A stretch of 64,000 nucleotides of DNA, taken from assembly GCA_902388495.1 (NCBI GenBank), contig CABMPP010000006.1, forward strand, positions 1 to 64,000. The letters are read 5' to 3'. The notes beneath the pieces are model-generated. The model ran no database searches, was not told where the DNA came from, and saw nothing but the letters and a program-made list of their open reading frames with translations. Positions 15,293-25,084 of this stretch are shown here, piece by piece. Every line of letters starts with the position of its first letter. Positions within the stretch are counted from its first letter, which is position 1. This DNA is from an uncultured Bacteroides sp. (GTDB lineage Bacteria > Bacteroidota > Bacteroidia > Bacteroidales > Bacteroidaceae). A program made the position numbers and the translations under genes.

Positions 15293-17595
15293 AGGAAGAA
15301 AAGAGTAACGTTTCCAGACTGAAGATTGCCGTCGGCTATACGTTATTACTGGCGGTATTGTTCTTTTCCCTGGTCTTTGTACACCGGGAAATGGAGAACC
15401 TTACGCGCTCCGATGACTATGATGTGCAGTGGACGGACAGCCTGCTGGCGCTTCTGCGCGAGAAAGATACGAATACCATCACCATGCTGCGCACGCTGAG
15501 CGAAGCGAACGAAAGCATGATTTCCACCAACGACATCGAGCAGATTATTGCCCGGCAAGATTCGGTCGTAACCCAGCAACGGGTGCAGCACCGCATCGTC
15601 AGCCATCGCGATACCGTCGTTACCAAACCCAAGAAGAAAGGCTTCTTCCGCCGGCTGGGCGAAGTGTTTGTGCCGCCCAAGAAAGATACTGCCATACAAG
15701 TAAAGACCTCCCTCGAATTTGCTACCGATACGGTGATCGAAGCCTACAATCCTACCGACTCTCTGCACGAGAAGCTCCGTGCCGTGGCTCAGCAGCAGAA
15801 GCAGGTGAGTTCTGTTATACAGCGTCGCAACCGCTACCTGCAACGTCTTGACCGAATGCTGACTGCGCGCATAGACAGCTTGCTGAAGGACTATGAAGAA
15901 GAAACCTTGGAGCGTGCCCGTGCCGAAGCAGAATACCGGCAGATAGTCCGCCGTCGTTCTGCCCGCATCATCGGCAGCATTGCCATAGGGGCGGTATTGC
16001 TCTCTGCGTTCTTCCTTATCATCATCGGGCGCGACGTCACCCGCAGCAACCGCTATCGCCGCGAACTGGAAGAAGCGCGCCGCCGTGCCGAAGACCTGCT
16101 TGCCACGCGCGAGAAGCTGATGCTTGCCATCACCCACGACTTCAAAGCCCCCCTCGGCTCCATCATGGGTTATGCCGACCTGCTTGCTCGCCTCACGGTG
16201 GACGAGCGCCAGCGCTTCTACCTGGATAATATGAAAACCTCTTCGGAGCATCTGCTGAAGCTGGTTGTAGACCTGCTCGACTTCCACCGCCTCGACCTGA
16301 ACAAGGCGGAAGTCAACCGCGTCACCTTCCATCCTTCGCGTTTGCTGGAAGAGATACACGTCAGCTTCGAACCGTTGACGGCTGCCAAAGGACTGACTCT
16401 GAACTGCGATATCGCCCCCGAACTGTCGGGTACTTTCATCTGCGACCCGCTGCGTCTGCGGCAGATTATCAACAACCTGCTTTCCAATGCTGTGAAGTTT
16501 ACCGACCAAGGCAGCGTCACGCTGACCGCACGCTATGAAGACCGTCGGCTGGTGGTGGCCGTAACCGATACAGGCAAAGGCATGGACCCTGCCGACCGTG
16601 AACGCATCTTCCAGGAGTTCACCCGTCTGCCCGGTGCGCAGGGCAAAGAAGGTTTCGGCTTGGGGCTTTCCATCGTACGCATGCTGGTGCAGCTGCTCGA
16701 AGGCGATATAGATGTGGATAGTGTACCGGGCAAGGGAAGTACCTTCACCGTACGGGTACCGCTATTCCCCGTAAAAGGAAGAGTCGCAGACCCCGCAACG
16801 CATACCGATACTGCCGCGCAAGAAGAAAGTCCGTGTTCTTCCGATGCCTCTGCGTCTTCCGCGGTTTCCCCTTCTCTCCGCGTCCTTCTTATCGATGACG
16901 ACCGCATCCAGCTCACCCTCACCGCCGCCATGCTCCAGCAGAGCGGCATCGCTTCCGTTTCTTGCCTCCAGCTGGACGAACTGCTCGACGCCTTGCGTAC
17001 CGATACCTTCGACGTACTCCTTACCGATGTGCAGATGCCCGCCATCAACGGCTTCGACCTGCTGCAACTGCTGCGTGCTTCGAACATTCCGCAAGCCCGC
17101 ACTATCCCGATAATAGCCGTCACCGCCCGTAGCGACATGCAACGCGAGGAGTTCACCGCACACGGCTTTGCCGGTTGCCTGCACAAACCCTTCACGGTGC
17201 AGGAACTTCTTCGTGAAATGAATGTGGCAGGAGACGCTTTGCCGGTTGCCGGGAGCACTGTTCCCGACTCCCTTTCGGGCTATAATTTCTCTGCCCTTAC
17301 TGCCTTTGCCGACGATGACCCCGAAGCGGCAAAGTCTATCACCGAGAGCTTTGTCTCCGAAACCCGCCTCAATGCCGAACGCCTGCTGAAGGCTATGGAA
17401 GCCCGGGACGTGGACGATATCGCTGCGGTATCCCACAAGATGATTCCGGTCTTTACCTTAGTAGGAGCTGCGGAACTCGTAGCGCTATTGAAAGAACTGG
17501 AAGCTTCCCGTGCCCTCCCGTTCTCCGAAGAGATGGGCTTGAAGGTACAGACGGCTCTTTCGCTGATAGATGATATGCTAGCGGTCATGCCTTGA
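15289..17595 (+). CDS. Hybrid histidine kinase with receiver and Hpt domains
   Basis: 768 residues: membrane segments at about 12-31 and 226-247 flank a periplasmic region with coiled-coil character. HisKA follows (His283 in I-T-H-D-F-K-A-P-L-G), then the ATPase domain (N-N-L-L-S-N-A-V-K-F, G-F-G-L-G-L-S), a receiver (Asp580 in L-L-T-D-V-Q-M-P) and a C-terminal Hpt (His716 in V-S-H-K-M). This completes H-D-H of a phosphorelay but lacks the last receiver and an output domain. The NtrC-type regulator at 10431-11792 is the nearest receiver. Last gene of the operon. Confidence 0.93.
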   Translation: MKEEKSNVSRLKIAVGYTLLLAVLFFSLVFVHREMENLTRSDDYDVQWTDSLLALLREKDTNTITMLRTLSEANESMISTNDIEQIIARQDSVVTQQRVQHRIVSHRDTVVTKPKKKGFFRRLGEVFVPPKKDTAIQVKTSLEFATDTVIEAYNPTDSLHEKLRAVAQQQKQVSSVIQRRNRYLQRLDRMLTARIDSLLKDYEEETLERARAEAEYRQIVRRRSARIIGSIAIGAVLLSAFFLIIIGRDVTRSNRYRRELEEARRRAEDLLATREKLMLAITHDFKAPLGSIMGYADLLARLTVDERQRFYLDNMKTSSEHLLKLVVDLLDFHRLDLNKAEVNRVTFHPSRLLEEIHVSFEPLTAAKGLTLNCDIAPELSGTFICDPLRLRQIINNLLSNAVKFTDQGSVTLTARYEDRRLVVAVTDTGKGMDPADRERIFQEFTRLPGAQGKEGFGLGLSIVRMLVQLLEGDIDVDSVPGKGSTFTVRVPLFPVKGRVADPATHTDTAAQEESPCSSDASASSAVSPSLRVLLIDDDRIQLTLTAAMLQQSGIASVSCLQLDELLDALRTDTFDVLLTDVQMPAINGFDLLQLLRASNIPQARTIPIIAVTARSDMQREEFTAHGFAGCLHKPFTVQELLREMNVAGDALPVAGSTVPDSLSGYNFSALTAFADDDPEAAKSITESFVSETRLNAERLLKAMEARDVDDIAAVSHKMIPVFTLVGAAELVALLKELEASRALPFSEEMGLKVQTALSLIDDMLAVMP

Positions 17596-17679
17596 CATTA
17601 TGGGGTGTAACATCAGTACTTAGCATAGATCACTTTAGGATTGAGGGAGGCTCACCTATATACTGAGTACCCTGAACTT

Positions 17680-17787
17680 CCCCATCTATTATCAAAAAAC
17701 ATCCCCATCTTTTACCCTAAAAGATCCGGATGTTTTAGAGGAAAAGATGGGGATGTTTTGGGACAAAAGACCCGGATGTTTTGGGCG
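17680..17787. repeat. 23-bp palindromic tandem array, two inverted and three direct units
   Basis: Direct units 17719-17741, 17742-17764 and 17765-17787 share AAAAGAnnnGGATGTTTTrG. Two inverted units carry CCCCATCT at 17680 and 17703, 23 bases apart. The bases 17697-17713 are an exact reverse complement of 17 bases of the second direct unit. Each unit is itself nearly palindromic (AAAAGATCCGGATGTTTT). Noncoding. Confidence 0.8.
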
Positions 17788-17865
17788 CTCGGTATAGGAG
17801 TGTGAGGTGCTCAGTCCTAATGTGTGAAGTGCCCGGTCCCGGTGTGTGGGGGCTTAGTTCTTAGT
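17778..17865. repeat. 22-bp tandem array, three clear units plus a degenerate one
   Basis: Units 17800-17821, 17822-17843 and 17844-17865 all begin GTGTGrrG and share a GnnC-GGTCC/AGTCC core. The bases 17778-17799 look like a degenerate first unit overlapping the preceding 23-bp array. The rest of the gap to tamB (17866-18026) shows no gene; TTTACTTTGC at about 17989 is a weak -7-like box. Confidence 0.65.
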
Positions 17866-18026
17866 CCTTAGGGATATGTCTCTTCGGCAATTGGGCGCAG
17901 ACCTCTATTCGATAAACGGTTCTGCGAAGGTTATATTTGCTTTTTCTCCTTTTAGTCAACCAAATCTCATCAGAATTTGTTTACTTTGCAAAGCGGTTTA
18001 AGCGCTGACTATTGAATAAAGTTTTC

Positions 18027-21000
18027 ATGAGAAAGAAATGGTTGAAAAGAGCACTTTGGGTGCTGCTTACTCCTATTATACTGTTCGTAATACTGATGGT
18101 ATTGCTCTACGTGCCTCCCGTACAGAATTTTATACGGAAGCAGGCCACGGCAATGGCATCGGACGCCACGGGTATGGACATTTCCGTGGACCGTATCGAC
18201 CTCCGTTTCCCCCTGAACCTGCTGGTGCGCGGCGCGCTGGTGGTGCAGCCTGCCGATAGCGTTGCGGGCGTGCAGCATCCCGACACTTTGCTGAGTATGG
18301 AAAGCCTGAACGTCCGTGTGCAGGCATGGCCCCTGCTGAAGGGGCGCGTCGAAGTAGACGACATCACCCTGAAACAAGTGGCCGTCAACTCCTCCAACCT
18401 GATAGAAGGCATGCAACTGAAAGGCGTCCTCGGACGTTTCTTTCTCGAAAGTCACGGCATAGACCTGAGTAAGGAAGACGCCATACTGAATAACATCGAA
18501 CTTAGCGACACCCACGTACAGGTACTGCTTGCCGATACCACCGAGACTCCCAAAGATACTACCGAAACTGCCCTCAACTGGAAAGTTACTCTCCATGCCT
18601 TGACATTGAAGAACGTTTCCGTAGACCTGCAGATGCCTCTCGACTCCATGCGCCTGGCCGCCCATCTGGGCGATGCCAAGATTACCGATGCTGCCGCCGA
18701 CCTGAAACACCAGTTCTACGGCTGGAAGAAGTTTCTGCTCTCCGGCACTTCTCTCAACTACGATACAGGCAGTACCCCTGTCGCTACCGACAGCATTGAC
18801 GTGAAACCCGTCGAAGGCTTCGATCCTTCGCATATCGCCTTGCGCGACATCCGCATCGGCATTGATTCCGTGATGTACATGGGCAAGAATATGAATGCCG
18901 TCATCAGTGAATTCTCCATGAACGAACGTTCCGGTCTGAGTGTAAGTTCCTTGACCGGACGTCTCTTTGCCGACTCCACAGTCATCCGCATCCCCTCCCT
19001 GAAGTTGCTTACCCCGCATAGCGAGATGAACCTCACCGCGCAAACCTATTGGGAACTGATAAACATCCCTACTGCCGGTCGCCTGACTGCCCGTTTCAGC
19101 GCCCGCATCGGCAAGCAGGACGTACTGCTGTTTACCGGCGGACTACCCGAAACCTTTAAAGAAGCTTATCCGTTCCGCCCGCTTGTGATCCATGCCGGTA
19201 CGGAAGGAAATCTGAAACAAATGCAAATCACCCGCTTCACTGCCGACCTGCCCGGAGCTTTCTCCCTGAGTGGCGGTGGTGAGTTTTGGAACCTGACCGA
19301 TAGCCTGAAGCGCAGCGGCAGCATGGACTTTGAAATGCATACGCAGAACCTGAACTTCCTGACCGCACTCTCGGGTACCGTCCCCGACAATTCCCTCGTG
19401 ATACCCGACAGCATGAACCTAGCTGCCCGCGTAGGATTGGACGGTCCGCAATGCACTGCCGCCCTGAAGTTGCAGGAGCAAGCAGGCACCCTGAATCTGG
19501 ATGCTTCCTATAATCTCTCTACCGAAGCCTATCATGCCGACCTTGCCGTCAATGCCTTGCAGGTGCATCATTTCCTGCCCAAAGACTCCATCTACACCCT
19601 GAGCGCCCATGTTGCCGCCAAAGGGCAAGGCGTGGATATCGCCTCGCATAAAACCGTTGCCGCCCTGGAAGCCTCTTTGAAAGAACTGCAATACAGGCAT
19701 TGGAACATTTCCGGTATAGACCTGCATGCCGGGTTGAAGTCTTCCGTCGCCACCGTCCGCCTGGCCAGTGACAACCCGTTGCTGAAGATGCAGGGAGATG
19801 CCGACATGCATCTCGACCGCCGCTACCTGGACGGTACGCTGAATGTAAACGTAGAAGAAGTGGACTTGCACAAATTAGGCCTCACTCCGCAACCGATGAA
19901 ACATCCGTTTGCCTTTAATCTGGGGGCAGAAGCACGCCACGACTCCATCAAACTGAATCTGGATGCCGGCGACCTGAACATGCGCTTCCGCGCCCGGAGC
20001 ACCTTGAAGAAACTGCTGACCCAGTCCGACGAATTCGTTGCCTTGCTGATGAAGCAGCTGAAGGAAAGCCGTCTGGACCATGCCGCCTTGCGGCGTGTGC
20101 TCCCCTCGGCAGGCATGCAGTTGACGGCAGGAAAGCAGAACCCTGTTAGCTACTTCCTGGCAACGAAAGATATCTCATTCCATGACTTCAACCTTCGTTT
20201 CGGCTTTACTCCCACACGGGGCATCAACGGCCGCACCGCTGTACACGGGTTGCGGATGGACTCCTTGCAACTCGATACCATCTTCTTCAGCGTAAGGCAG
20301 GATACAGCCCTCATGCGTCTGCAGGGCGGTGTCATCAACGGACCGAAGAATCCGCAGTTCGTATTCCGCAGCACATTGACAGGCGAAATACGCAACGAAG
20401 ACGCAGAACTTACAGTGGACTACACGGACGGCAAAGGAAAAACCGGCGTGCTCTTCGGTGTCAATGCCCGTCCGCTGGTCGAAGGACACGGAAAAGGAAA
20501 CGGGGTCTTGCTGAATCTAATACCTGCCGAGCCTATCATAGCCTATCGCAAATTCCACTTTGTGGACAACAGCAACTGGATTTACCTGCACAAGAACATG
20601 CGTGTCTATGCCAATATCGATATGGACAGTGACGACGGCCTCTGCTTCCGCATGCAGTCCGACCGGAAAGATACCGTCTCCCTGCAGAATATAAATGTAG
20701 AATTGAGCCGCCTGCGGCTGGACGAGTTGACGGATGTGCTTCCCTACATGCCGCGGCTTACCGGATTACTCTCCGCCGAAGCCAACTATATACAGACAGC
20801 CACTTCCCTGCAGGTATCTGCCGAAGCCAATATCGACAAGCTGACTTATGAACGCCAGCCTGTTGGGGATATCGGCTTGGGAGCTACATGGCTACCGGGT
20901 GATAAAAATACACACTATCTCAATACCTACTTCACCTTCGATGACGAGGAGGTACTGACTGCCGACGGCATCCTGACGCAGAAGAACGGCAAAGATACGC

Positions 21001-22589
21001 TGGAAGTAACCACCCGTCTGGAACATTTCCCGTTGAAGATGGCCAATGCCTTTATCCCCGATCAGGTGGTGGCATTCACCGGAGACATTGACGGCGGACT
21101 GTATATTTACGGTTCCATGGACAAACCGAAGATGCACGGTGATATTGCGCTGGACAGTGTGTCAGTCTTTGCCCGCCAGGCAGGTGCGCGTTATTGGTTC
21201 GACAACCGTCCCGTGCAGATAAAGGATAACCAACTGATATTTGACAAGTTTGCCATCTATACCACCAGTAAGAATCCGTTTACGATTGACGGAAACATTG
21301 ACTTCCGCAATATGGAACGCCCCACTGCCAACCTTAATCTGCTGGCCGAGAACTATACCCTGCTCGATGCCCCCCGTACCCGCGAGAGTCTGGTCTACGG
21401 AAAAGTCTTCGTCGACCTTCGTGCTACCGTGCGTGGCCCGCTCGACGGACTGACCATGCGCGGAAACATGAACCTGCTGGGCAATACGAACGTAACCTAC
21501 GTGCTGACCGATTCTCCGTTGACGGTAGAAGACCGCCTCGAAGGATTGGTTACCTTTACTTCCTTCACCGATACCACTTCGGTGAAAGAAGACGATGGTC
21601 CGGCCATGTCCTTGGGTGGTCTGGAAATGTACATGTCCGTCCACATCGACGATGCGGTGCGCCTGCGTGCCGACCTGAGTCCCGACCGCAGTAAGTTCAT
21701 CGAACTGGAAGGCGGCGGCGACCTGAACCTGCAATACACTCCGCAAGGTGATATGAACCTGACCGGACGCTATACCCTTTCGGGTGGTGTCATGAAGTAT
21801 TCATTACCCATCATCCCGCTGAAGGAATTCCAGTTCAACCCCGGCAGTTATGTAGACTGGCGCGGCAACATCATGAACCCCGTGTTGAGTCTGAAAGCCA
21901 CGGAACGCATGCGTGCCTCTGTTGCCGACGGTGACGGAGACGGTTCGCGCATGGTGAACTTCGACGTCTCCATCTCCATCAAGAACCGCCTCGATTCGCC
22001 CGACCTGATCTTCGACCTCTCTGCTCCCGAAGATGCCACTGTAGAGAATGAGTTGCAGGCGATGGGTGCGGAAGAACGCAGCAAGCAGGCCATTGCCATG
22101 CTTGCCACCGGCATCTATCTGAACAGTGGCGCCAAAGGCGGAGGCCTGACGATGGGTGCTGCCCTGAACAGTGTGCTGCAGAGCCAGATTAATTCTCTTG
22201 CCGGAGGTATAAAGGGTGCCAACATCAGCGTCGGGGTAGAAGACCGCACCTCTGCCGAGACCGGTGATACGCAGAAAGATTTCAGCTTCCGCTATTCACA
22301 ACGTTTCTTCAACGACCGTGTGCAGATAGTGATTGGAGGAAAGGTTTCCACCGGTGCCAATGCAACGAATGATGCAGAATCTTTCATCGACAATATCTCG
22401 TTGGAGTATCGTCTTGATACGTCGGGTACCCGCTATGTGCGCGTATTCCATAACAAGAACTACGAAAGCGTGCTCGATGGGGAGATTACCGAAACGGGTG
22501 TCGGCCTCGTACTCCGCCGTAAGATGGATCGCCTGAGTGAGCTTTTCATCTTCAGGAAGAAAAAGAAAACTGTGGAGGAGGAACAATGA
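18027..22589 (+). CDS. tamB: Translocation and assembly module protein TamB
   Basis: 1520 residues: one N-terminal membrane anchor (about 10-30), a very long region of amphipathic beta repeats, and a C-terminal TamB/DUF490 domain (around L-S-G-G-V-M-K-Y-S-L-P-I-I-P and R-Y-S-Q-R-F-F-N-D-R-V). TamB proteins span the periplasm and help insert outer-membrane proteins or move lipids. The ATG at 18027 is preferred over a TTG at 18012. The TamL gene starts 16 bases later. Confidence 0.93.
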   Translation: MRKKWLKRALWVLLTPIILFVILMVLLYVPPVQNFIRKQATAMASDATGMDISVDRIDLRFPLNLLVRGALVVQPADSVAGVQHPDTLLSMESLNVRVQAWPLLKGRVEVDDITLKQVAVNSSNLIEGMQLKGVLGRFFLESHGIDLSKEDAILNNIELSDTHVQVLLADTTETPKDTTETALNWKVTLHALTLKNVSVDLQMPLDSMRLAAHLGDAKITDAAADLKHQFYGWKKFLLSGTSLNYDTGSTPVATDSIDVKPVEGFDPSHIALRDIRIGIDSVMYMGKNMNAVISEFSMNERSGLSVSSLTGRLFADSTVIRIPSLKLLTPHSEMNLTAQTYWELINIPTAGRLTARFSARIGKQDVLLFTGGLPETFKEAYPFRPLVIHAGTEGNLKQMQITRFTADLPGAFSLSGGGEFWNLTDSLKRSGSMDFEMHTQNLNFLTALSGTVPDNSLVIPDSMNLAARVGLDGPQCTAALKLQEQAGTLNLDASYNLSTEAYHADLAVNALQVHHFLPKDSIYTLSAHVAAKGQGVDIASHKTVAALEASLKELQYRHWNISGIDLHAGLKSSVATVRLASDNPLLKMQGDADMHLDRRYLDGTLNVNVEEVDLHKLGLTPQPMKHPFAFNLGAEARHDSIKLNLDAGDLNMRFRARSTLKKLLTQSDEFVALLMKQLKESRLDHAALRRVLPSAGMQLTAGKQNPVSYFLATKDISFHDFNLRFGFTPTRGINGRTAVHGLRMDSLQLDTIFFSVRQDTALMRLQGGVINGPKNPQFVFRSTLTGEIRNEDAELTVDYTDGKGKTGVLFGVNARPLVEGHGKGNGVLLNLIPAEPIIAYRKFHFVDNSNWIYLHKNMRVYANIDMDSDDGLCFRMQSDRKDTVSLQNINVELSRLRLDELTDVLPYMPRLTGLLSAEANYIQTATSLQVSAEANIDKLTYERQPVGDIGLGATWLPGDKNTHYLNTYFTFDDEEVLTADGILTQKNGKDTLEVTTRLEHFPLKMANAFIPDQVVAFTGDIDGGLYIYGSMDKPKMHGDIALDSVSVFARQAGARYWFDNRPVQIKDNQLIFDKFAIYTTSKNPFTIDGNIDFRNMERPTANLNLLAENYTLLDAPRTRESLVYGKVFVDLRATVRGPLDGLTMRGNMNLLGNTNVTYVLTDSPLTVEDRLEGLVTFTSFTDTTSVKEDDGPAMSLGGLEMYMSVHIDDAVRLRADLSPDRSKFIELEGGGDLNLQYTPQGDMNLTGRYTLSGGVMKYSLPIIPLKEFQFNPGSYVDWRGNIMNPVLSLKATERMRASVADGDGDGSRMVNFDVSISIKNRLDSPDLIFDLSAPEDATVENELQAMGAEERSKQAIAMLATGIYLNSGAKGGGLTMGAALNSVLQSQINSLAGGIKGANISVGVEDRTSAETGDTQKDFSFRYSQRFFNDRVQIVIGGKVSTGANATNDAESFIDNISLEYRLDTSGTRYVRVFHNKNYESVLDGEITETGVGLVLRRKMDRLSELFIFRKKKKTVEEEQ

Positions 22590-22605
22590 TAAAGTGAATA
22601 GCGAT

Positions 22606-24960
22606 ATGAGACGATTGATACTATATATAATAGGTATGCTATTTCTGGCAGGATGCTCCACCACCAAGCACTTGCCCGAAGGGGAGATACTTTATACCGG
22701 TCAGAAACCGATGATTGTATTGAACCGCAGTGAGACTGCCGTCGGCGAGGTGGCGATGGAAGAGGTGGAGGCTGCCCTTGCCACTGCACCGAACAACTCT
22801 TTGTTAGGAAGTTCCACCATTCGTTATCCTTTCCCCCTTGGCTTGTGGATATACAACGGTTTCCAGAAGTACGAGAAAGGCCTTGGCAAATGGATATTCA
22901 ACCGGTTCGCCGCTACTCCGGTACTGCTGTCTACCGTGAACCCTGATATTCGTCAGAAGGCTGCTACCAACTTGCTGCGCGATTATGGCTACTTCAACGG
23001 CACGGTGAGCCACCAGACCTTTATAGACCCGAAGGACTCTTTGAAAGCTAAACTGCAATATACAGTGAACATGCGCAATCCTTATTTCATAGATACGGTG
23101 TATTACCGTGGCTTCAACCAGCGTACTACGCGTATCATGGAGCTGGGGCGGAGACATTCGCTTATCAGTCCGGGCGAACAGTTCAACGTAACCGATCTCG
23201 ACGGGGAACGTACCCGTATCAGTACCTTGTTGCGCAATGTGGGTTGCTACTATTTCCGTCCCGACTATCTGACTTACCAGGCGGACACAACGATGGTGCC
23301 CGGAGGACACGTCTATATGCGCCTGATTCCTATCCCAAATATGCCGGAAGTTGCCGAGAAGCCCTTCTATGTAGGCAATCGTTCTTTCTATCTTCTTGGC
23401 AAGCAGGGAGAAGAACCGAATGACAGCATCGACTACAAAGGACTTTCTATTCACTATTACAATAAGTTGGGCGTACGTCCGAATATGCTTTACCGCTGGC
23501 TGAACTATCAAGGCTATCGCCGGAAACGCCAGGTGCAGGACAGTGCAGGTATCTCCCGCCAGCGTTCCATGCAGAGCATGTACAGTTTGTATCGTCAGAC
23601 TCGCGTGCAGGAGCGCCTCGCCAATGTCGGCATTTTCCGGTATGCCGAGATGCAATATGTGCCGCGCGACACGGCGTTTGTTTCCGATACGCTCGATATG
23701 AGGATCGTTGCCGCCCTCGACAAACCATACGATGCCGAACTGGACTTTAACGTCACCATGAAGAGTAACAACCAGACGGGGCCGGGTGCTGCCTTCACCG
23801 TGACCAAGAACAATGTCTTTGGCGGTGGCGAGAGCTGGAATGTCAAAGTGAACGGCTCCTACGAATGGCAGACAGGCAAAGACCGCTCTTCCCTGATGAA
23901 CAGTTATGAGATGGGTGTCTCTACCTCGCTCATGTTCCCGCGCATCGTCTTTCCCCGTATGGGCGACCGCGAATACGACTTCCCGGCAACAACGACTTTC
24001 CGCCTGTACATCGACCAGATGAACCGTGCCAAGTATTACAAGCTGCTGGCTTTCGGTGGAAATGCTACATACGATTTCCAACCTAAGCCTACCGTGAAGC
24101 ATAGTATTACTCCTTTCCGGTTGACGTTTAACGTGCTGCGCAATCCTACGGCAGCGTTTGATACTCTGCAGGCTAAAAATCCGGCGCTTTATGTCAGTTT
24201 GCGTAACCAGTTTATTCCTGCTATGGAATATACTTATACGTATGACAATGCCTCCCTTCGTGGCAAGCGCAATCCCATCTGGTGGCAGACTACGGTTGCA
24301 TCGGCTGGTAATATCACTTCTGCCATTTATCGTATTTTCGGGAAGCCTTTCAGTGAAAAGGAGAAGAAACTGTTCGGTGTACCCTTTGCCCAGTTCCTGA
24401 AGTTGAATTCGGAGTTCCGGTACCATTATCGGATAGACAAGAACCAGATGATAGCTTCGCGCATTGCAGGTGGTGTAATCTGGTCTTATGGAAACATGAA
24501 TGTTGCGCCTTATACCGAACAGTTCTATATCGGTGGTGCCAACAGTGTGCGGGCCTTCTCGGCGCGCAGTATCGGTCCTGGTGGCTATCCGCCCAATGAT
24601 GGAGAGAAATACACTTATATCAATCATGTCGGTGATATCCGTATGGAGGCGAATATAGAATACCGCTTCCGCATTATCGGTGACTTGCATGGGGCGTTGT
24701 TCTTGGATGCCGGTAATGTGTGGCTGATGCGTAAGGATGAAAGTCGCCCGAACGGTGAGCTTACTTTGAGGAATTTCCCGAAGCAGATAGCTCTTGGCAC
24801 GGGAACGGGCTTGCGCTACGACCTCGATTTCCTTGTTTTCCGTCTGGACCTGGGTATAGGTTTGCATGACCCGTATGATACCGGGAAATCGGGATACTAC
24901 AATATTCCTAAGTTCAAAGATGGCCTGGCCTGGCATTTTGCTATTGGTTATCCGTTCTAA
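22606..24960 (+). CDS. tamL: TamL, lipidated Omp85/BamA-superfamily outer-membrane protein
   Basis: 784 residues from the ATG at 22606. The lipoprotein signal is M-R-R-L-I-L-Y-I-I-G-M-L-F-L-A-G-C (Cys17). POTRA-like repeats follow, and a C-terminal 16-strand barrel carries the Omp85 signature G-G-A-N-S-V-R-A-F and ends in I-G-Y-P-F. A lipidated TamA relative next to tamB is the arrangement known as TamL in Bacteroidetes. An upstream in-frame ATG inside tamB would place 23 basic residues before the signal and is rejected. Confidence 0.92.
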   Translation: MRRLILYIIGMLFLAGCSTTKHLPEGEILYTGQKPMIVLNRSETAVGEVAMEEVEAALATAPNNSLLGSSTIRYPFPLGLWIYNGFQKYEKGLGKWIFNRFAATPVLLSTVNPDIRQKAATNLLRDYGYFNGTVSHQTFIDPKDSLKAKLQYTVNMRNPYFIDTVYYRGFNQRTTRIMELGRRHSLISPGEQFNVTDLDGERTRISTLLRNVGCYYFRPDYLTYQADTTMVPGGHVYMRLIPIPNMPEVAEKPFYVGNRSFYLLGKQGEEPNDSIDYKGLSIHYYNKLGVRPNMLYRWLNYQGYRRKRQVQDSAGISRQRSMQSMYSLYRQTRVQERLANVGIFRYAEMQYVPRDTAFVSDTLDMRIVAALDKPYDAELDFNVTMKSNNQTGPGAAFTVTKNNVFGGGESWNVKVNGSYEWQTGKDRSSLMNSYEMGVSTSLMFPRIVFPRMGDREYDFPATTTFRLYIDQMNRAKYYKLLAFGGNATYDFQPKPTVKHSITPFRLTFNVLRNPTAAFDTLQAKNPALYVSLRNQFIPAMEYTYTYDNASLRGKRNPIWWQTTVASAGNITSAIYRIFGKPFSEKEKKLFGVPFAQFLKLNSEFRYHYRIDKNQMIASRIAGGVIWSYGNMNVAPYTEQFYIGGANSVRAFSARSIGPGGYPPNDGEKYTYINHVGDIRMEANIEYRFRIIGDLHGALFLDAGNVWLMRKDESRPNGELTLRNFPKQIALGTGTGLRYDLDFLVFRLDLGIGLHDPYDTGKSGYYNIPKFKDGLAWHFAIGYPF

Positions 24961-25029
24961 ATGTACGTTTTTGAATGAATAGTGGTAAAGAATGAACTAA
25001 ATCTCCCTCTTATGAGACGTAAATTTTAG

Positions 25030-25037
25030 TACATTTG
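25030..25037 (+). promoter_or_regulatory. -7 box for the nucleotidyltransferase
   Basis: TACATTTG matches the -7 consensus, 47 bases before the start codon at 25085. The -33 element is not obvious. Confidence 0.5.
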
Positions 25038-25084
25038 CAACCGTAATCAATGTGATACACTAACCTTTTTAAATAATAACTAAT

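Noticed and set aside
22804..24936. Long antisense ORF (710 codons) opposite tamL
   Set aside because: It lies wholly under a well-supported gene and has no signal, domain or ribosome-binding support. Similar shadows opposite the ABC-F and M16 genes were also left out.
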